Shown: positions 24,413 to 35,885, counted from the stretch's first letter. The stretch: 64,000 nucleotides of DNA from Gambelia wislizenii (GCA_030847615.1 JAUMIR010000001.1:291736187-291800186); one strand, 5' to 3'. Translations and numbers: made by a program. Notes: generated from the sequence alone by a model not told the origin.

Positions 24413-25130
24413 AGCCAGCATCTGAAACATTTTCAAAATGATTTGTTTGTCAGCCCTGCCCACCAGTTGCCATATACATAGCGCTGCTGTCAGGGTAAGC
24501 TTATTTTGTATGCTGTGTTGGTATGTCCAATGTAATGTTTTTGAGGTAGAAAGGTCTGTTCATAAATGGTTTTGCAAAACACTTACTCTGGCTTATTTAA
24601 AACCTCTAGCAGTAAAATGTTAATGTACTGTTAAGATACAACCAGTTTTAGAATGTGTGCTTTTACCTATACATCATCTCTCATTAATGGTTTTGGGAGT
24701 CTTTTTTCCTAGATTATTCACATCTTATAATATAGGCAAATAACATTGTGTTAGTCTGTGGGATGGTGACCCTGGTTTGACTGCAATTTTCCTTTCATTC
24801 TGTGGATAACATTTACAGTTTTTGGAAAAACAAAGCATTTTTCTCCTGTTTCCTCACAAAAGGTGGAAAGGCAACAACCCAGCCTTGTCTCTGACTGTGT
24901 GGAATATTGAGGATACTGGACACGATCCTTTTGGCTGGTGTTTACTCTGCCAATGGAAGAGAAGGGGGCAGTGTGAATGTGGCAATGATTGGTGAATGGC
25001 AGTGACAGCCAGCCTACGTGGCTCAGGACCAAACAGAGCAGCTTTATCTCCTATCAGAGATGGCTTTTCCGGCTGCCCTACCACTGCCAGTACATTTTGC
25101 TCAAAAGAGGACTCATGCCAAGGAAAGTGA
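24413..25130. other. Non-coding stretch
   Basis: No recognisable element. Confidence 0.4.
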
Positions 25131-25772
25131 GGGCTTGTCTAGACGAGAGGATATAACATGGATTGCTGCTCATTAACGCAAATCCGCAGCAGCATTCATT
25201 TATTTCCACATTTTTTTGGCAAGAGTACTGGTATGCGAAGATATCCATGTTTGATGTTCACATGGTGGCATGCCTGTGAATCAAGATGGTGGCCATGAGG
25301 GAATTACTCATGTTTTTATTCTCCACAAGTTGCTGCCACTGAATAGTATTTTTTAACAGTAAATCTAATGTGTGCAATTCCAATCTTTTGCTTTAAAAAG
25401 CTATTTTGTTGCCTCAGCATAGCAAAAAAGCACATGATTGATACCGCAAAAATGCAACATGGCCACTTCGTTGCCAGCAAGCTCCGCCCCCATGCACATC
25501 CAACCAATCAGGTTTCCACTTCTGCTCTTATCCGGGAATGTGCTTGTATTGGTTGTCCCAATGATTGTATTGGTTGTCCCAACAATTGGGAATGCGTGTT
25601 TCCTACATGTTTTTTTAAAAAAAACTTGGGAGAAGTTGCAAAGTATTTTACTGTGTAGTTTTTGCGGGTCCCCCCCCCTTCCAAATACAGAAAATCTCTG
25701 TGGGATCTTATTAGGACAAAAGGTATTCTCCTCACATTCCATGAGGAGTTTTTTGACTGTCTAGACAACCCC
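25131..25772 (-). mobile_element. MITE family B, subgroup 1, with exact TGA duplication
   Basis: Ends GGGCTTGTCTAGAC and, complemented, GGGGTTGTCTAGAC, flanked by TGA at 25128-25130 and 25773-25775. On the minus strand it carries the conserved module: CTGATTGGTTGGATG (CCAAT box in reverse), GGGGGCGGAGCTTGC (GC box, near 25486), then CATGTTGCATTTTTGC. A short direct duplication of ATTGGTTGTCCCAA lies near 25549-25584. Length about 642 bp, non-coding. Confidence 0.85.
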
Positions 25773-25775
25773 TGA

Positions 25776-26414
25776 GACTTTCACTGGTGTTAAATGGCCA
25801 ACAGGATTCTGGCCATTGCATTTGTGGGAATACCCAAGTCCCTTATCCGTTCCTAGCCTTAATAGATTTTTCAAGTTTTGAAACTTTTACCCTTGGTTTA
25901 CCCCAGGGTGCTGCTTCCTTGTTTCACATTTCCTTTTGTTTTGTTTTGTTTCCAGATTGTTGGTCTTCAAGATGTATCTGATTGTAAATGTTGTCTTCTC
26001 TGTGTAAAAGGATATGAAAGGCCTGGCTCATATAGCTGTTCTGTAGCTGCTGTGCTCTGTCTTTAAGAACCAGCCAATGCAAACAGCTGGCTGTTTTTGT
26101 TGCATCTTGCGGTGCCTAGTGACAGTAGAGTGGCTAGAGATTATTATACCTATATCTGTACTGTGCACATATGATGAGTCTTGCCATGTGGGCTCTTGCT
26201 CTTAAGCACAATGACGGAAAGCTAGAACTAAGTGCGTGAGATTGTGCTGTGGCCAACAGTTGGGGATTTGATCTCCCAAATGTTCTCCTTTAATGGAAAT
26301 AAGATTTCTGTAGAAATCATCTGAAAGTATAGAAATAACAGAATACTTCCTCTTAAGTAGTAGCTATTAGAACACAATAAGAGAACTGTCAGAGTAAAAA
26401 TATCATTGCAGGAA
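25776..26414. other. Non-coding stretch
   Basis: Nothing recognised before the LINE that starts near 26415. Confidence 0.4.
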
Positions 26415-29400
26415 ACCAGCCATTCAGTCTGTACCATTATATAACCTCCTTTGCAATGCCAGGTCGGTTAAAAACAAGACACATATTATCCATGACCTTT
26501 TATTGGATGAGGCTGCCGACCTGGCATGCTTTACGGAGACCTGGCTGGGAGAGGCCAGTGCTGCGACTTGGGCGCAGGCACTCCTGGCCGGGTACTCAGT
26601 TAGTGAGTAGGTAAGGAAAAGTGGGCGGGGGGGGGGCGGAGTTGCTCTGGTTCATAAAAACAATCTAACCTTGACCAGGAAGCCTATCCGGAACACAGTA
26701 CACATCGAGTGTATGTACCTAAGCCTGAGGTCCAGGGATAGCTTAGGGATTCTGTTAGTATACCGGCCACCCTGTTGTCTAACAGACTCCCTAACCGAGC
26801 TAACACAGCTGGTCTCAGAGTTGCTGCTGGAGTCGTCCAGACTTTTAGTTCTTGGCGACTTCAACATCCCACTTGAGACCAGCTTGCTAAATCTAACTGG
26901 CGCAGCTCAGGAGTTCATGGAATCCATGACAAACATGGGCCTGTCCCAATTGGTTGTCGGGCCTACTCACTGTGCAGGTCATACCCTCGATGCAGCCTTT
27001 AGTACGGAACAGGAATATCCGTGGGCGGAGGTTATTGAAACCTCCGCATTGTCATGGACAGATCATTTCCTGGTCAAGATGGAGCTAAGAGCCACTGTCT
27101 TCCCCACCGGGGGTGGTGGACCCATTAGAATGGTCCACCCTCGAAGGCTAATGGAACCAATTGGATTCCAGAAAGCCTTGGAGGGTTTAATGGTTGGTAA
27201 CGCCGGTGATTCTGTTGAAGCTTTGGTTAATATTTGGAACACCGACCTCACCAAGGCTATTGACACAATCTCTCCCAAGCGTCCTTTCCAGCCTGCTCCT
27301 AACCGTAAGCCCTGGTATTCAGAGGAGCTTAGGAAGATGAAGCAGGCTGGACAACGACTAGAGCGTACCTGGCGGAAGACTCGACTCTTGTCCGACAAGA
27401 CTCGTCATAGGAATTTCCTTGATTCTTATCGAGAGGCGATACGTGCAGCACAGAAGTCTTTCTCCTCTGCACGTATTGCATCTGCAGAGTCCCGTCCAGC
27501 AGAACTGTTTAGGGTGGTGGGGGAGCTGACGCAGATTCCACCTGTGCAGAACCCCTTACTCAACCCGACAACGGCCTGCTGTGATGCGTTTAACATCCAC
27601 TTTGCAGATAAAATCTCTCGGATAAGAGCCGACTTAGATGCCAGTGTTATGACAGAATCTATAGACGAGGTGTCCAGCAACTCCGTTGATGAAATTTTAT
27701 TGGATCAGCTTCAATCTGTGAGTACCAATGACGTGGACAAGCTCCTTGGGAGAGTGAGGAAGATGACCTGTCCCCTCGATCCCTGTCCATCTTGGCTGGC
27801 CACCCAAGAGGGTGATGCATCGAGAGTACTCCTTAGGGATATTATCAATGCGTCCTTTAGGGAGGGGTCCGTTCCACCTTGTCTGAAGGAAGCGGTGGTT
27901 AAGCCGCTCCTGAAAAAGCCTTCCCTGGACCCCTTGGACAGGAACAACTATAGGCCAGTCTCCTTGCTGCCTTTTCTAAGCAAAGTGATTGAGAGGGCGG
28001 TCGCTTCCCAACTCCAAGCTGTCTTGGATGAAACCGATTATCTAGATCCATTTCAAACTGGCTTTAGGACGGGATATGGTGTGGAGACTGCCATGGTTGC
28101 TCTGGCTGATGACCTCTGCTTGGGTATCGACAGGGGTTGTGTGACCCTGTTGGTGCTCTTGGACCTCTCAGCGGCCTTTGATACAATAGACCATTCCATC
28201 CTCTTGGATCGCCTGAGGGAGTTAGGAATCGGAGGCACTGCCTTGCAGTGGTTCTGTTCCTTCCTCTCGGGCAGATCCCAGAGTGTGAGGCTCGGGGACA
28301 GTTGCTCTACCAGAATAGACCTTAACTGTGGCGTTCCTCGGGGTGCCATTCTGTCCCCGATGCTATTTAACATCTATATGAAGCCTCTGGGAGAGATCAT
28401 CGGAGGCATGGAGTGCGGTGTCATCAGTATGCTGATGACACCCAGATATACTTCTCCATGTCTCAGTCATCAGCTTTGACTTCAGATGGTGTCTCTCCTC
28501 TCAATGATTGTCTTAAAGCAGTAATGGACTGGATGAGGAAAAACAAATTGAGACTGAATCCAGACAAAACAGAGGTGCTAACAGTTACAGGCCCGAAACC
28601 AGGTCTGGGAATACAACTTCCAATACACTCTCCTCCAAGGATTGTGTTCGCAGTCTGGGGGTGCTCCTGGACCCGTCGCTCCAGATGACTAATCAGGTTA
28701 ATGCGACCATCAGGAGTGCCTGTTATCAACTTCGGCTGATATACCAGCTGCGCCCTTTCCTGGAAACTAGGGACCTCGAAACTGTGGTACATGCACTGGT
28801 AACATCCCGTCTGGATTTCTGTAATGTGCTCTACATGGGGCTACCCTTGTGCTTGACTCGGAAACTTCAACTAGTCCAGAACATGGCAGCCAGGTTGATT
28901 TCTGGTGTTTCCAGAAGAGAGCATATAACACCTGTGCTAAAAGCTCTCCACTGGCTGCCTATTGGTTTCCGGGCACAGTACAAGGTGTTGGTTTTGACCT
29001 TTAAAGCCCTACATGGCTTGGGTCCAACTTACCTCCGGGACCGCCTCCTTCCGTACGACCCTCTCCGCGCACTTCAGTCCTCTGTGAGGAACCTGTTACA
29101 GCCTATGAAAACAAGGCTGTCGGTGACCTCTCAGAGGGCCTTCTCTGCTGCTGCTCCCAGATTATGGAATGGCCTGCTGGATGAGATGCGTCTTATTACC
29201 ACCTTAGACAGCTTTAAAAAAGCTGTCAAGATGGATCTTTTCCGGCAGGCCTTTCCTGAATAATTATCCCGGCCCAAGACTCGGCTGTCCTTTCTGGGCT
29301 GTGATGGTATGTTTTCATTTTTTCTTCTAATTTATATATTTTTAATTATTGTATGTTTTTAATCCTTCATAATTTAATATTATTTTAAGGGGTGGGTGGG

Positions 29401-29507
29401 CTAGGGTATTGTGATTATGGAGTTTTTATATTGTAAGCCGCGCCGATTGCGTTGCAGAGGGGCGGGATAGAAATAACATTTTATTATTATTATTATTATT
29501 ATTATTA
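26415..29507 (+). mobile_element. L2-clade LINE, near-complete ORF2
   Basis: A 3.1-kb non-LTR retrotransposon carrying AP-like endonuclease and reverse transcriptase, then a 3' UTR (29264-29480) ending GGGGCGGGATAGAAATAACA and an ATT microsatellite. That tail, with TGTAAGCCGCGCCGATTG upstream, is the L2-type 3' end seen in squamates. The 5' end is truncated within the N-terminal part of the endonuclease, so any ORF1 and 5' UTR are missing; the left edge is approximate. I see no clear target duplication, as is common for L2. It lies between two family B MITEs and is the largest element in the window. Confidence 0.92.
26440..29263 (+). pseudogene. LINE ORF2 (endonuclease plus reverse transcriptase), broken
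   Basis: It would cut target DNA and copy the element's RNA into the nick. Endonuclease motifs in order: CNARSV (26452), TETWL, GGGGVAL, YRPP, VLGDFN (about 26850), GPTH..GHTLDAAF and SWTDHF. Reverse-transcriptase motifs: NNYRPVSLLPFLSKVIE (about 27940), FQTGFR, LLDLSAAFDTIDH (about 28150), GVPRGAILSPMLFNIYM (about 28330), YADDTQIYF (about 28425) and LNPDKTEVL. The C-terminal domain runs to a TAA at 29261. Lesions visible: an in-frame TAG at 26608, a frameshift near 28410 just before the catalytic YADD, and another near 28640. A 602-codon frame remains open. Few lesions over 2.8 kb suggest a fairly young insertion. It is not a host gene. Confidence 0.92.
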
Positions 29508-30352
29508 AGTTAATGGTTGTCTAAAATATGTTTCATATGTAAGGGACCTTTTCATGAATACCTTTTGATGAACCTAATAATTGAATCTATTAACCTCTCA
29601 GGACTACTACAGGTGGTTACTCCTTAAAGAGTTAATGTACCAAAATGGAGCTTGCAGGCCACATGCCCTCCAGGTGTGGCCAAAATGCAACCAGCACTCC
29701 ACATGGAGGCCCACCAGGCCACTTTGTGTGCCCACACAAAGTCCATCCCACAACTTTGCTTTGGCAACCAGGAGCTCCCTATGGGCTTATATAGTCCTTC
29801 TCTCCTGAGTGGCCATTTAATCTCTCTGTTTCAGAATAAAATATTTTCCCTTTTATATCTTCCATGCTGTTTTTGCTAGTTACTGTTATGTTAGTCCTAG
29901 AGTTACTGGCCAAAGGGCATTATGCAGCTGTTTGTTCTTTTTCTCCTTAATAGATTTTTTGAGGGGGGCACATGGGAGAGTATGGATTGACAATATTATT
30001 ATCTTGAACCCTAATAACATTCTGCATTTAAGAAAGGGAAATTTCATAATAAAAACTGCAATTGGAAGAATTATCCTTAGTCCCAAATGACATTGTCAAA
30101 TCATGCTCAGAAGCAGGTTTCAAGCTGTAGTTTGGGTTAACTGTAGCTAGGGAAAATAGTGATTCCAATGTAATGCTAATCACACTTATCTTCATAATTA
30201 GATGCATGAGGATACCTTTTGAACAAGAAAAGCAAGGAATACATGAGCCTGTATCATCCTTCCAAAAGCTATGTCATGATTTAGCAATTGGGCAGCATCA
30301 TGTCTCAACCAGGTCAGAGTCTGTTCCTTCCCAGTTTTCCAAACAAGTTTTA
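29508..30352. other. Non-coding stretch
   Basis: No recognisable element between the LINE tail and the SINE fragment. Confidence 0.4.
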
Positions 30353-30361
30353 AGGTGGAGT

Positions 30362-30487
30362 AAAGGCTATATTTCAGAGGAAGGAATTGGCAAACCACCT
30401 CTGAGTATTCCTTGACTAAAAAAACCCTATGAAATTCATTAGGTTGCCATAAATCAACAGGCAACTTGAAGGTGTGCGTGCACATGC
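30362..30487 (+). mobile_element. 5S-type SINE, 3' part only
   Basis: AAAGGCTATATTTCAGAGGA, then CCTATGAAATTCATTAGGTT and AACAGGCAACTTGAAGGTGT, match the body and BovB-like tail of the 5S-derived SINE at 31986-32213. The 5S portion itself is almost wholly missing. Confidence 0.7.
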
Positions 30488-30552
30488 GTGCAGACAATGT
30501 TGCTGAACCGGTTGTCATTCGTGTATCAGGATTGATACAGCAAGAACACATA

Positions 30553-31173
30553 GGGTCCGTCTATATGAGACAATAACATGTGGATTCATGCGCAGTAACA
30601 CCAATTCACAGCACCTTTCATTTGTTTCCACGATTTTTTAGCAAGATTGCAGACATGCGAAACTATCCGCATTTGTTGTTGAAACGGGCATGCCTGCAAA
30701 TCGAGATGGTGGGTGCAAGTGAATTACTATATTTTTTTATTCCCACCAGTTGCAGCTGCCGAACAGTATTTTTTTAAAAAGGAAATCCAGGGTGTGAAAG
30801 TGCAATTTTCCACTTAAATAAACGGTGTGTGTGTGTGTGTTTCATTGACTCAGCACAGGATTGCTATGGTGAAAATCCAATATAGTGGTTCTGGGCCCTT
30901 GCCTTGCCAGCAAGCTCAGCCTCCTATACATGTCTGACCAGTCAGCTGCCTGAGAATGTGCAGCAATGCAAATTGGTTGTCCTAACAAACAATAGTGTGC
31001 ATTCCCACACTTGTTTTTAAAAATATGGGAAAAGACGTGAAGGCTTTTCCTGTGGATTATTTGGCATTTTGGCCCCCCTCCTTCCAAATATGGAAGATTG
31101 ATGCAGGATCTCATAGACAAAATATATTCTTCTCAAATTCTATGAGGAGTATTTTCGCTGTATAGACAAGCCC
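30553..31173 (-). mobile_element. MITE family B, subgroup 1
   Basis: Ends GGGTCCGTCTATATGAG and, complemented, GGGCTTGTCTATACAGC; flanks ATA and GTA. It aligns along its length with the copy at 25131, sharing TCCACG/TTTTTTAGCAAGA, GCATGCCTGCAAATCGAGAT and AAATTGGTTGTCCTAACAA. A GT microsatellite (30822-30841) has grown inside. The minus-strand promoter module is degraded (CAATATAGTGGTTCTGGGCC region). Confidence 0.78.
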
Positions 31174-31590
31174 GTATATAAGCGTGCCTACCAAATGTAG
31201 TTGCTCTCTGTGTAGTTGCTCTCTGAGTACTTTCTTAAATGATCTCCTTGGGCAGTGCATTCTCTGTTAGTTTGCCTTTGGTGGTCAGTGCTGAGCTAAT
31301 GTGGTAGCTACCTTGGCATTCTGTCTTTTACTTTGTACTGAAATTTGACTTTTGGTATCTTCATGAAGGGCTCAACTAAAATAAAACATATATTCATTAG
31401 AGCTGTAACTGGTTATATTAATAACTAACAATGTTTTAACCAGGGGAAAAGTGCCCCTGATTAATTAGAAACCAAACTATGGTGGTGGTGATGTAAAAAT
31501 CAATCAATAGTAAATTAGTAAATCAGCAACAAATGCTTCTCTATATCTAGGGGCTTTGTGGGATTTAAATCACAGGGAAAAACTATAAAA
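31174..31590. other. Non-coding stretch
   Basis: A short duplication of GTAGTTGCTCTCTG lies at about 31198-31225. Nothing else recognised. Confidence 0.4.
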
Positions 31591-31591
31591 C

Positions 31592-31705
31592 TCACATTGT
31601 TGGGATACCTTTACTGTGCCAACCAAATACATCATGCTGCCTTTCGAAGCCCACTGGCTTCTTTATCAAGTAGAGATGGTAAAAAAAAAAAAAATCCATG
31701 AAGAG
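31592..31705 (-). repeat. Hammerhead-like repeat fragment
   Basis: On the minus strand, TTGATAAAGAAGCCAGTGGG then CTTCGAAAGGC gives a short stem (GAAGCC with GGCTTC) between a degraded CTGATGA-like core and GAAA, the arrangement of a hammerhead stem II. Such motifs occur in Penelope-like retroelements. Two core positions are changed in this copy, so activity is unlikely. Family assignment is tentative. Confidence 0.3.
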
Positions 31706-31985
31706 GAGAAAATGTGACCTTGTTAGGATCATTGGTCTGCATCTCGTTTGAGATGTTGGCTTGAAGTGAGGCTTAGGTTGGCCTGAAGGACAAGCTAATA
31801 CAGATAGAGGCCACACACCTTCATGACCATGACGGAAATGGGAACAAAAATAGTAAAAGAAATACAATAACATTTTTTTTTTTCAGGAACAAGGTAGTTT
31901 CTTTTGAGCTCTGGGCTGCAACGTATTTCCTCCTAAAAAGGATGAAGCTTTTGAGGATGACGATTTCCCACATGTGATGATATGG

Positions 31986-32213
31986 TGTCTGTATGTGCCT
32001 TCAAGTCACCTGTCGACTTAGGGTGACGCCATGGATTTCATATGGTTTTCTTAGGCAAGAAATATTCACGTGGTTTTGCCAGTTCCTTCCTTTGAAATAT
32101 AGCCTACAGCACCTGGTATTCATTGGCAGTCTCCCTTCCAAGTACTAACCAGGGCTGACCCTGTTTAGTTTCTAAGATCAGTCAGGCTCTGGTATCTTTA
32201 GGGTAGTAGGCCC
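31986..32213 (-). mobile_element. 5S-rRNA-derived SINE
   Basis: On the minus strand the 5' part (32213 down to about 32102) is recognisably 5S rRNA: AAACTAAACAGGGTCAGCCC corresponds to the A-box/intermediate region and GGTTAGTACTTGGAAGGGAG to the C box, ending CAGGTGCTGTAGGC. The 3' part carries AAGGAACTGGCAAAACC, TTGCCTAAGAAAACC and a BovB-like end GTCGACAGGTGACTTGAAGG. A 5S head with an internal type 1 pol III promoter is the SINE3-class arrangement. Diverged from functional 5S by many substitutions, so it is not a 5S gene. Confidence 0.9.
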
Positions 32214-32610
32214 TTCTTATGATGACATCAAGGGACACTAAGATAGCTCAATACAAAAGTTTGCAATTCTGCAAATACAGTAAGATTGAATGTTTTATAC
32301 CTAGTGTAAGCATAAAATTGTGAACACATTTACAATTTCTGAAGGCAAATTATTTATTAAAATAAAACATTGTTATGTATACCGTAACAAACAAAATAGT
32401 AATAGCCAGTTACAAGTAATAATTCAGTATATGAGCTACTGCTACTCTTGAGCCTCTTTGAATATCTATACAGATGAACTCATGCACTGGAGTTGAAATT
32501 CCACTTTAAATTCCATGTCATGGCAGCCTCTAGCTTGTTGCTGTACTTAGTTATGTTCCAAACCTTATATATTTTGTATGTCATTGCAAACTTCCATCCA
32601 GTATTTTTGT
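32214..32610. other. Non-coding stretch
   Basis: AT-rich, nothing recognised. Confidence 0.4.
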
Positions 32611-33503
32611 CTCTCTGGCTTTTCTTTGCAAACGAAGATTCAGGAAGGACTCATCCTGCGCTTTATGCAAGCGCGCTGATGACTAAAAAGGCCAATCCGA
32701 GATAAACAAGTCCGGTTGCAGAAAGCACAGCAGAAGGTCTCCTTGGGTGATGTTTCCGGGCTGTGATTCTTTCTGTATTGACATTTCTCTTCAAGACTTG
32801 TTCGGCGTGAGTTCTGAAATAAGGCTGCAGCATTGTGGATAGTGCGTCTCCATGCCTCCTGATGTGAGCCCAGGGCGGACCATTGTTGGTGATCAATTTG
32901 GCCGAGCCTGAGATGTTGTTTCAGGGAATCCTTGTATCTCTTTTTTGAACCTGTGGCGAGTTCACCGTAGAGTATTATTTTGGGGAGGTGATGGTCCTCC
33001 ATCCTAGAAACGTGCCCTGCCCAGTGCAGCTGTGTTCTCAATATCATGGCCTCAATGCTGGTGATCCCTGCTTGCTCAAGGACAGCAACATTCGTCACAT
33101 AGTCAGTCCAGTGTATATTTAGGACGTATACAGCGCTGATGAAAGTGTCCGAGGACTCGTAGGTGGTGGCAATAGGTGACCCATGTTTTAGACCCGTAAA
33201 GGAGAATAGACAGTACAATGGCACTATACACACTGATTTTTGTGCTTCGCCTCAGGTGTTTATTACTCCCGACTCTTTTGTGAAGTCTTCCAAATGCGCT
33301 ATATGCCTTTGCTAATCTGTGATGGATCTCTTTGTCAATCTTGGCATCTGAGGAGATGATGCTTCCCAGGCAGGTGAACTGCTGAACGGACTTGAGCACA
33401 GATTTGCCGACAGTAATATGGGGATGGTGGTGTTCGTCCTGTGGTGCAGGCTGGTAAAGAACTTCTGTTTTCTTTTGTAGTGATAGCCAAATAGACTAGT
33501 TCT
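32611..33503 (-). mobile_element. Zinc-finger LINE, C-terminal end of ORF2
   Basis: Minus-strand frames encode the C-terminal part of a non-LTR retrotransposon ORF2: VLKSVQQFTCLGSIISSDAK, RLAKAYSAFGRLHKRV, KISVYSAIVLSILLYGSKTW, NIHWTDYVTNVAVLEQAGIT, LRTQLHWAGHVSRMEDH and finally CAFCNRTCLSRIGLFSHQRAC, a C2H2-like zinc finger. The frame breaks near 33180-33120. It is 5'-truncated. I recognise the family as widespread in vertebrates but do not assign its clade. An inverted copy lies at 35886-36682. Confidence 0.85.
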
Positions 33504-34086
33504 GTAGTTAAATGCTGGTTGTTATACACACTGAGTTTTCAAGCGCTGGGAACCACTGCCCATTATTTATTAATAATTGTTTGCTTATATAAATTCTGTG
33601 CTTTGTACATCCTGATATGCTGATTTTATTATGTAAATTCTCTCTATATTGTATAATCAATTTCTCTTGAAAAGATTGCATTTACTGTATGATGATATTG
33701 ACATCTGACCTATAAGATTTAAACTTGCTATTAAATTTCACGTCCATAGGCCAAAGTTCGCTCTGTGCTAGCCCATATATTACAGGAATAATTACATTGT
33801 CAGAACCAAGAAATTTTATACCCTTACCCATTTTTTCATTTACATTCTCCAAACATCTCTGCTGAGAATGATTTTTCATGCTTTATAAATTATTGGGACC
33901 AGTGTGTTTTTTAAAAAATCTTCATTATCTGATGGTAAGTGGCCCTGTCAAGACCTAACAACTAAAAAAGAACCCAGGCATCAGGATTACACATGCCCTA
34001 TCTGGCTTCAGCCCTCTCATATGCAGATTGTCCCAACCAACTCACACACGTGCATGCCATGTTTCAGTGTCATGTATGTAACCAAT
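33504..34086. other. Non-coding stretch
   Basis: Nothing recognised. Confidence 0.4.
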
Positions 34087-34089
34087 TTA

Positions 34090-34313
34090 GGAGATTTTCA
34101 GACTACACGGTTATAGTGTTACTATTCCACTTTAATTGCTCTGGCTTCCTGCTGTGGAATTCTGGGGTTTGTAGTTTAGTGAGGCCTAAGAGCTCTCTGG
34201 CTGGGAGTTGTAAATGCCCCTCCCTAAACTGCAAATCCCAGGATTCAACAGGAGGCAGCCATAGCAAATAAAGTGGAATAGTAACACTATAACAGTGTTG
34301 TCTGAAAATCTAG
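34090..34313. mobile_element. Palindromic MITE with exact TTA duplication
   Basis: Long arms read GGAGATTTTCAGACTACACG at the left and, complemented, CTAGATTTTCAGACAACACT at the right, continuing through TTATAGTGTTACTATTCCAC in both. TTA flanks at 34087-34089 and 34314-34316. The interior also pairs (AATTCTGGGGTTTG and CAAATCCCAGGATT). A 224-bp foldback with a 3-bp TTA duplication fits PIF/Harbinger. Confidence 0.85.
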
Positions 34314-34401
34314 TTAGTGTTAAAGTAAACTTGGCTGTAGTGGGAAGAGCTTCTTTTTTCCACTACACAAGTTGGGCTAGGCAGTTCTTATAGAATCATA
34401 T

Positions 34402-35664
34402 GACTTTAACAGACGCACTAAATACGGTGTCATAATGATGCTACATAAATTTGAAAGGGTGCACATACCAAACAACGTTACCCTTTTTGTAGGAGTAATG
34501 AGTCTAAAAATAAAACTGTATTAAAAATTCCAGGATCTAGTCCTTTTAAAAAGCAACAAGAATTATCTCCTTTTAAAAAAAGAGTTAAAAAATCATTCAT
34601 TTACTTTTAACTTCATGCAGAGTGCACTTAAGAATGCTAAGACTGAAAGCTCAATTAACATTTAAAAAGTGTATTCAGAGGTCTGGGATCACCCAGTTAA
34701 ATTAGACTCATTACAAAACAAAGGAGTCAGTTTAAAATGCAAATCAAAGTTTACTGAAGGTATATCAATCTCAATCTACATACTAAAACAAACTTTAAAA
34801 AGAGGTTCCTAACTAACTAATGGTATTTAGGGTAGGAAAAACTCACCCAGCCTACAGGCTGCATGGTAAACATCATTGCATGGTTACAGGAAAGAAGGTA
34901 TAGCTTAAGATGGCTAAAGATGTCCAAGATGGCTGCAGCCTCATGGAGACTCAAACTTAAAAGAGAACTTACACAGAGCAATAAAATTTAAATTAGGTCA
35001 TGTGTTGAATGACCCAGCACTCCAGTTGGCTGGAAGTGCCCAGTGAAATAAGAGAAAGGGAATTTGGGGAGAACAAAAGCATGCAGGGAAAAACCCTAGA
35101 CTTAACTAAGGATGTGAATGAGGTACACAAGATTGCTTTTACATTACAATGATTATTTCCCCACATACTACACTTTTGCATTTATGTCCCTGCCAAAATC
35201 CATCCTATTTTATTGACTCCTGTCAATTGATCCACTGTGGCACTTTTGTGCCGGCATTGCCAGTGTGTGAAACTTCATATCATTGTACTCACGTCAATGC
35301 AGCGTCAATGGCCAGTCTGGTGTGAACACTTCCAGGTGACTTCGCAATATTCAGGTAAGTAGCGCACTTTTTATGACCCTCGCTGGGTTACTTGTAAATA
35401 TTTAAGTGAGTGTATGTTCTTTTAAAAACTTTTTCTGTGTTGTTTGTGTTTTTGAATTTCCTGTGCAAGCGTCTTCTTGCGAGAATCCATGGGATTTTGA
35501 ATGAGGAAGTGAAGAGAGCTCCGTTCACTTTCTCTTTTATTTCTGGGAAGCCTTTGCCAGGAAGGCAAGGTAGATGCAGCATGGGGAGTTCTTTTGACGG
35601 CATAAAACAAGCCAAGTTGTGCTGGCAAAAGAACGGACTATTTGGGGTTAGTCTGATAAAGTCC
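34402..35664 (+). mobile_element. MITE family A copy split by an LTR
   Basis: The left end TGACTTTAACAGACGCAC aligns with GGACTTTATCAGGCACAC of the copy at 53686, and the right end is GTCTGATAAAGTCC (35651-35664). Left and right parts rejoin smoothly across the LTR at 34488-35172 when compared with 53686-54214 (CACCCTTT..CATTTATGTCC). The module includes CAGGTAAGTAGC near 35353 and CAAGGTAGATG near 35568. Confidence 0.8.
34488..35172. mobile_element. Solo LTR
   Basis: It begins TGTAGGAGTAATGAG and ends CCCCACATACTACA, so the ends are TGTAG/CTACA (TG...CA). It is flanked by the direct 5-bp duplication CTTTT (34483-34487 and 35173-35177), the usual integrase signature. It interrupts a MITE whose sequence resumes on both sides. 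About 685 bp with no internal gag/pol sequence, as left by LTR-LTR recombination. Orientation and family are undetermined; the plus strand has AGCAATAAAATT near 34977. Confidence 0.85.
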
Positions 35665-35667
35665 CTA

Positions 35668-35885
35668 GAATTATAGAGTTGGAAGAGACCACAAGGGCCA
35701 TCTAGCCCAACCCCCTGCCATGCAGGAACATACCATCAAAGCATTCCCAAGAGATGTCCATCCAGCCTTTGTTCCAAAACCTCCAAAGAAGGAGACTCCA
35801 CCACACTCTGAGGCAGCACATTCCATTGTCAAACAGCTCTTACCACCAGGAAATTCTTGCTAATTTTTAGGTGGAATATCTTTTC
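35668..35885 (-). mobile_element. CR1 3' UTR fragment
   Basis: AGAATTATAGAGTTGGAAGA, CCCTGCCATGCAGGAACATA, GGAGACTCCACCACACTCTG and AACAGCTCTTACC match the CR1 3' UTR complement seen at 9568-9785. It lies directly between the MITE end and the next LINE. Confidence 0.9.

Noticed and set aside
26671..28479. 602-codon open frame as a host gene
   Set aside because: It contains the endonuclease and reverse-transcriptase motifs of an L2-clade LINE and ends at a frameshift within the element.
32102..32213. A 5S rRNA gene
   Set aside because: Many substitutions across conserved positions and a SINE body and tail attached; it is a SINE head.
33682..33879. 65-residue minus-strand frame as a small gene
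   Set aside because: No recognisable family, splice framing or neighbouring exon; length expected by chance in AT-rich DNA.
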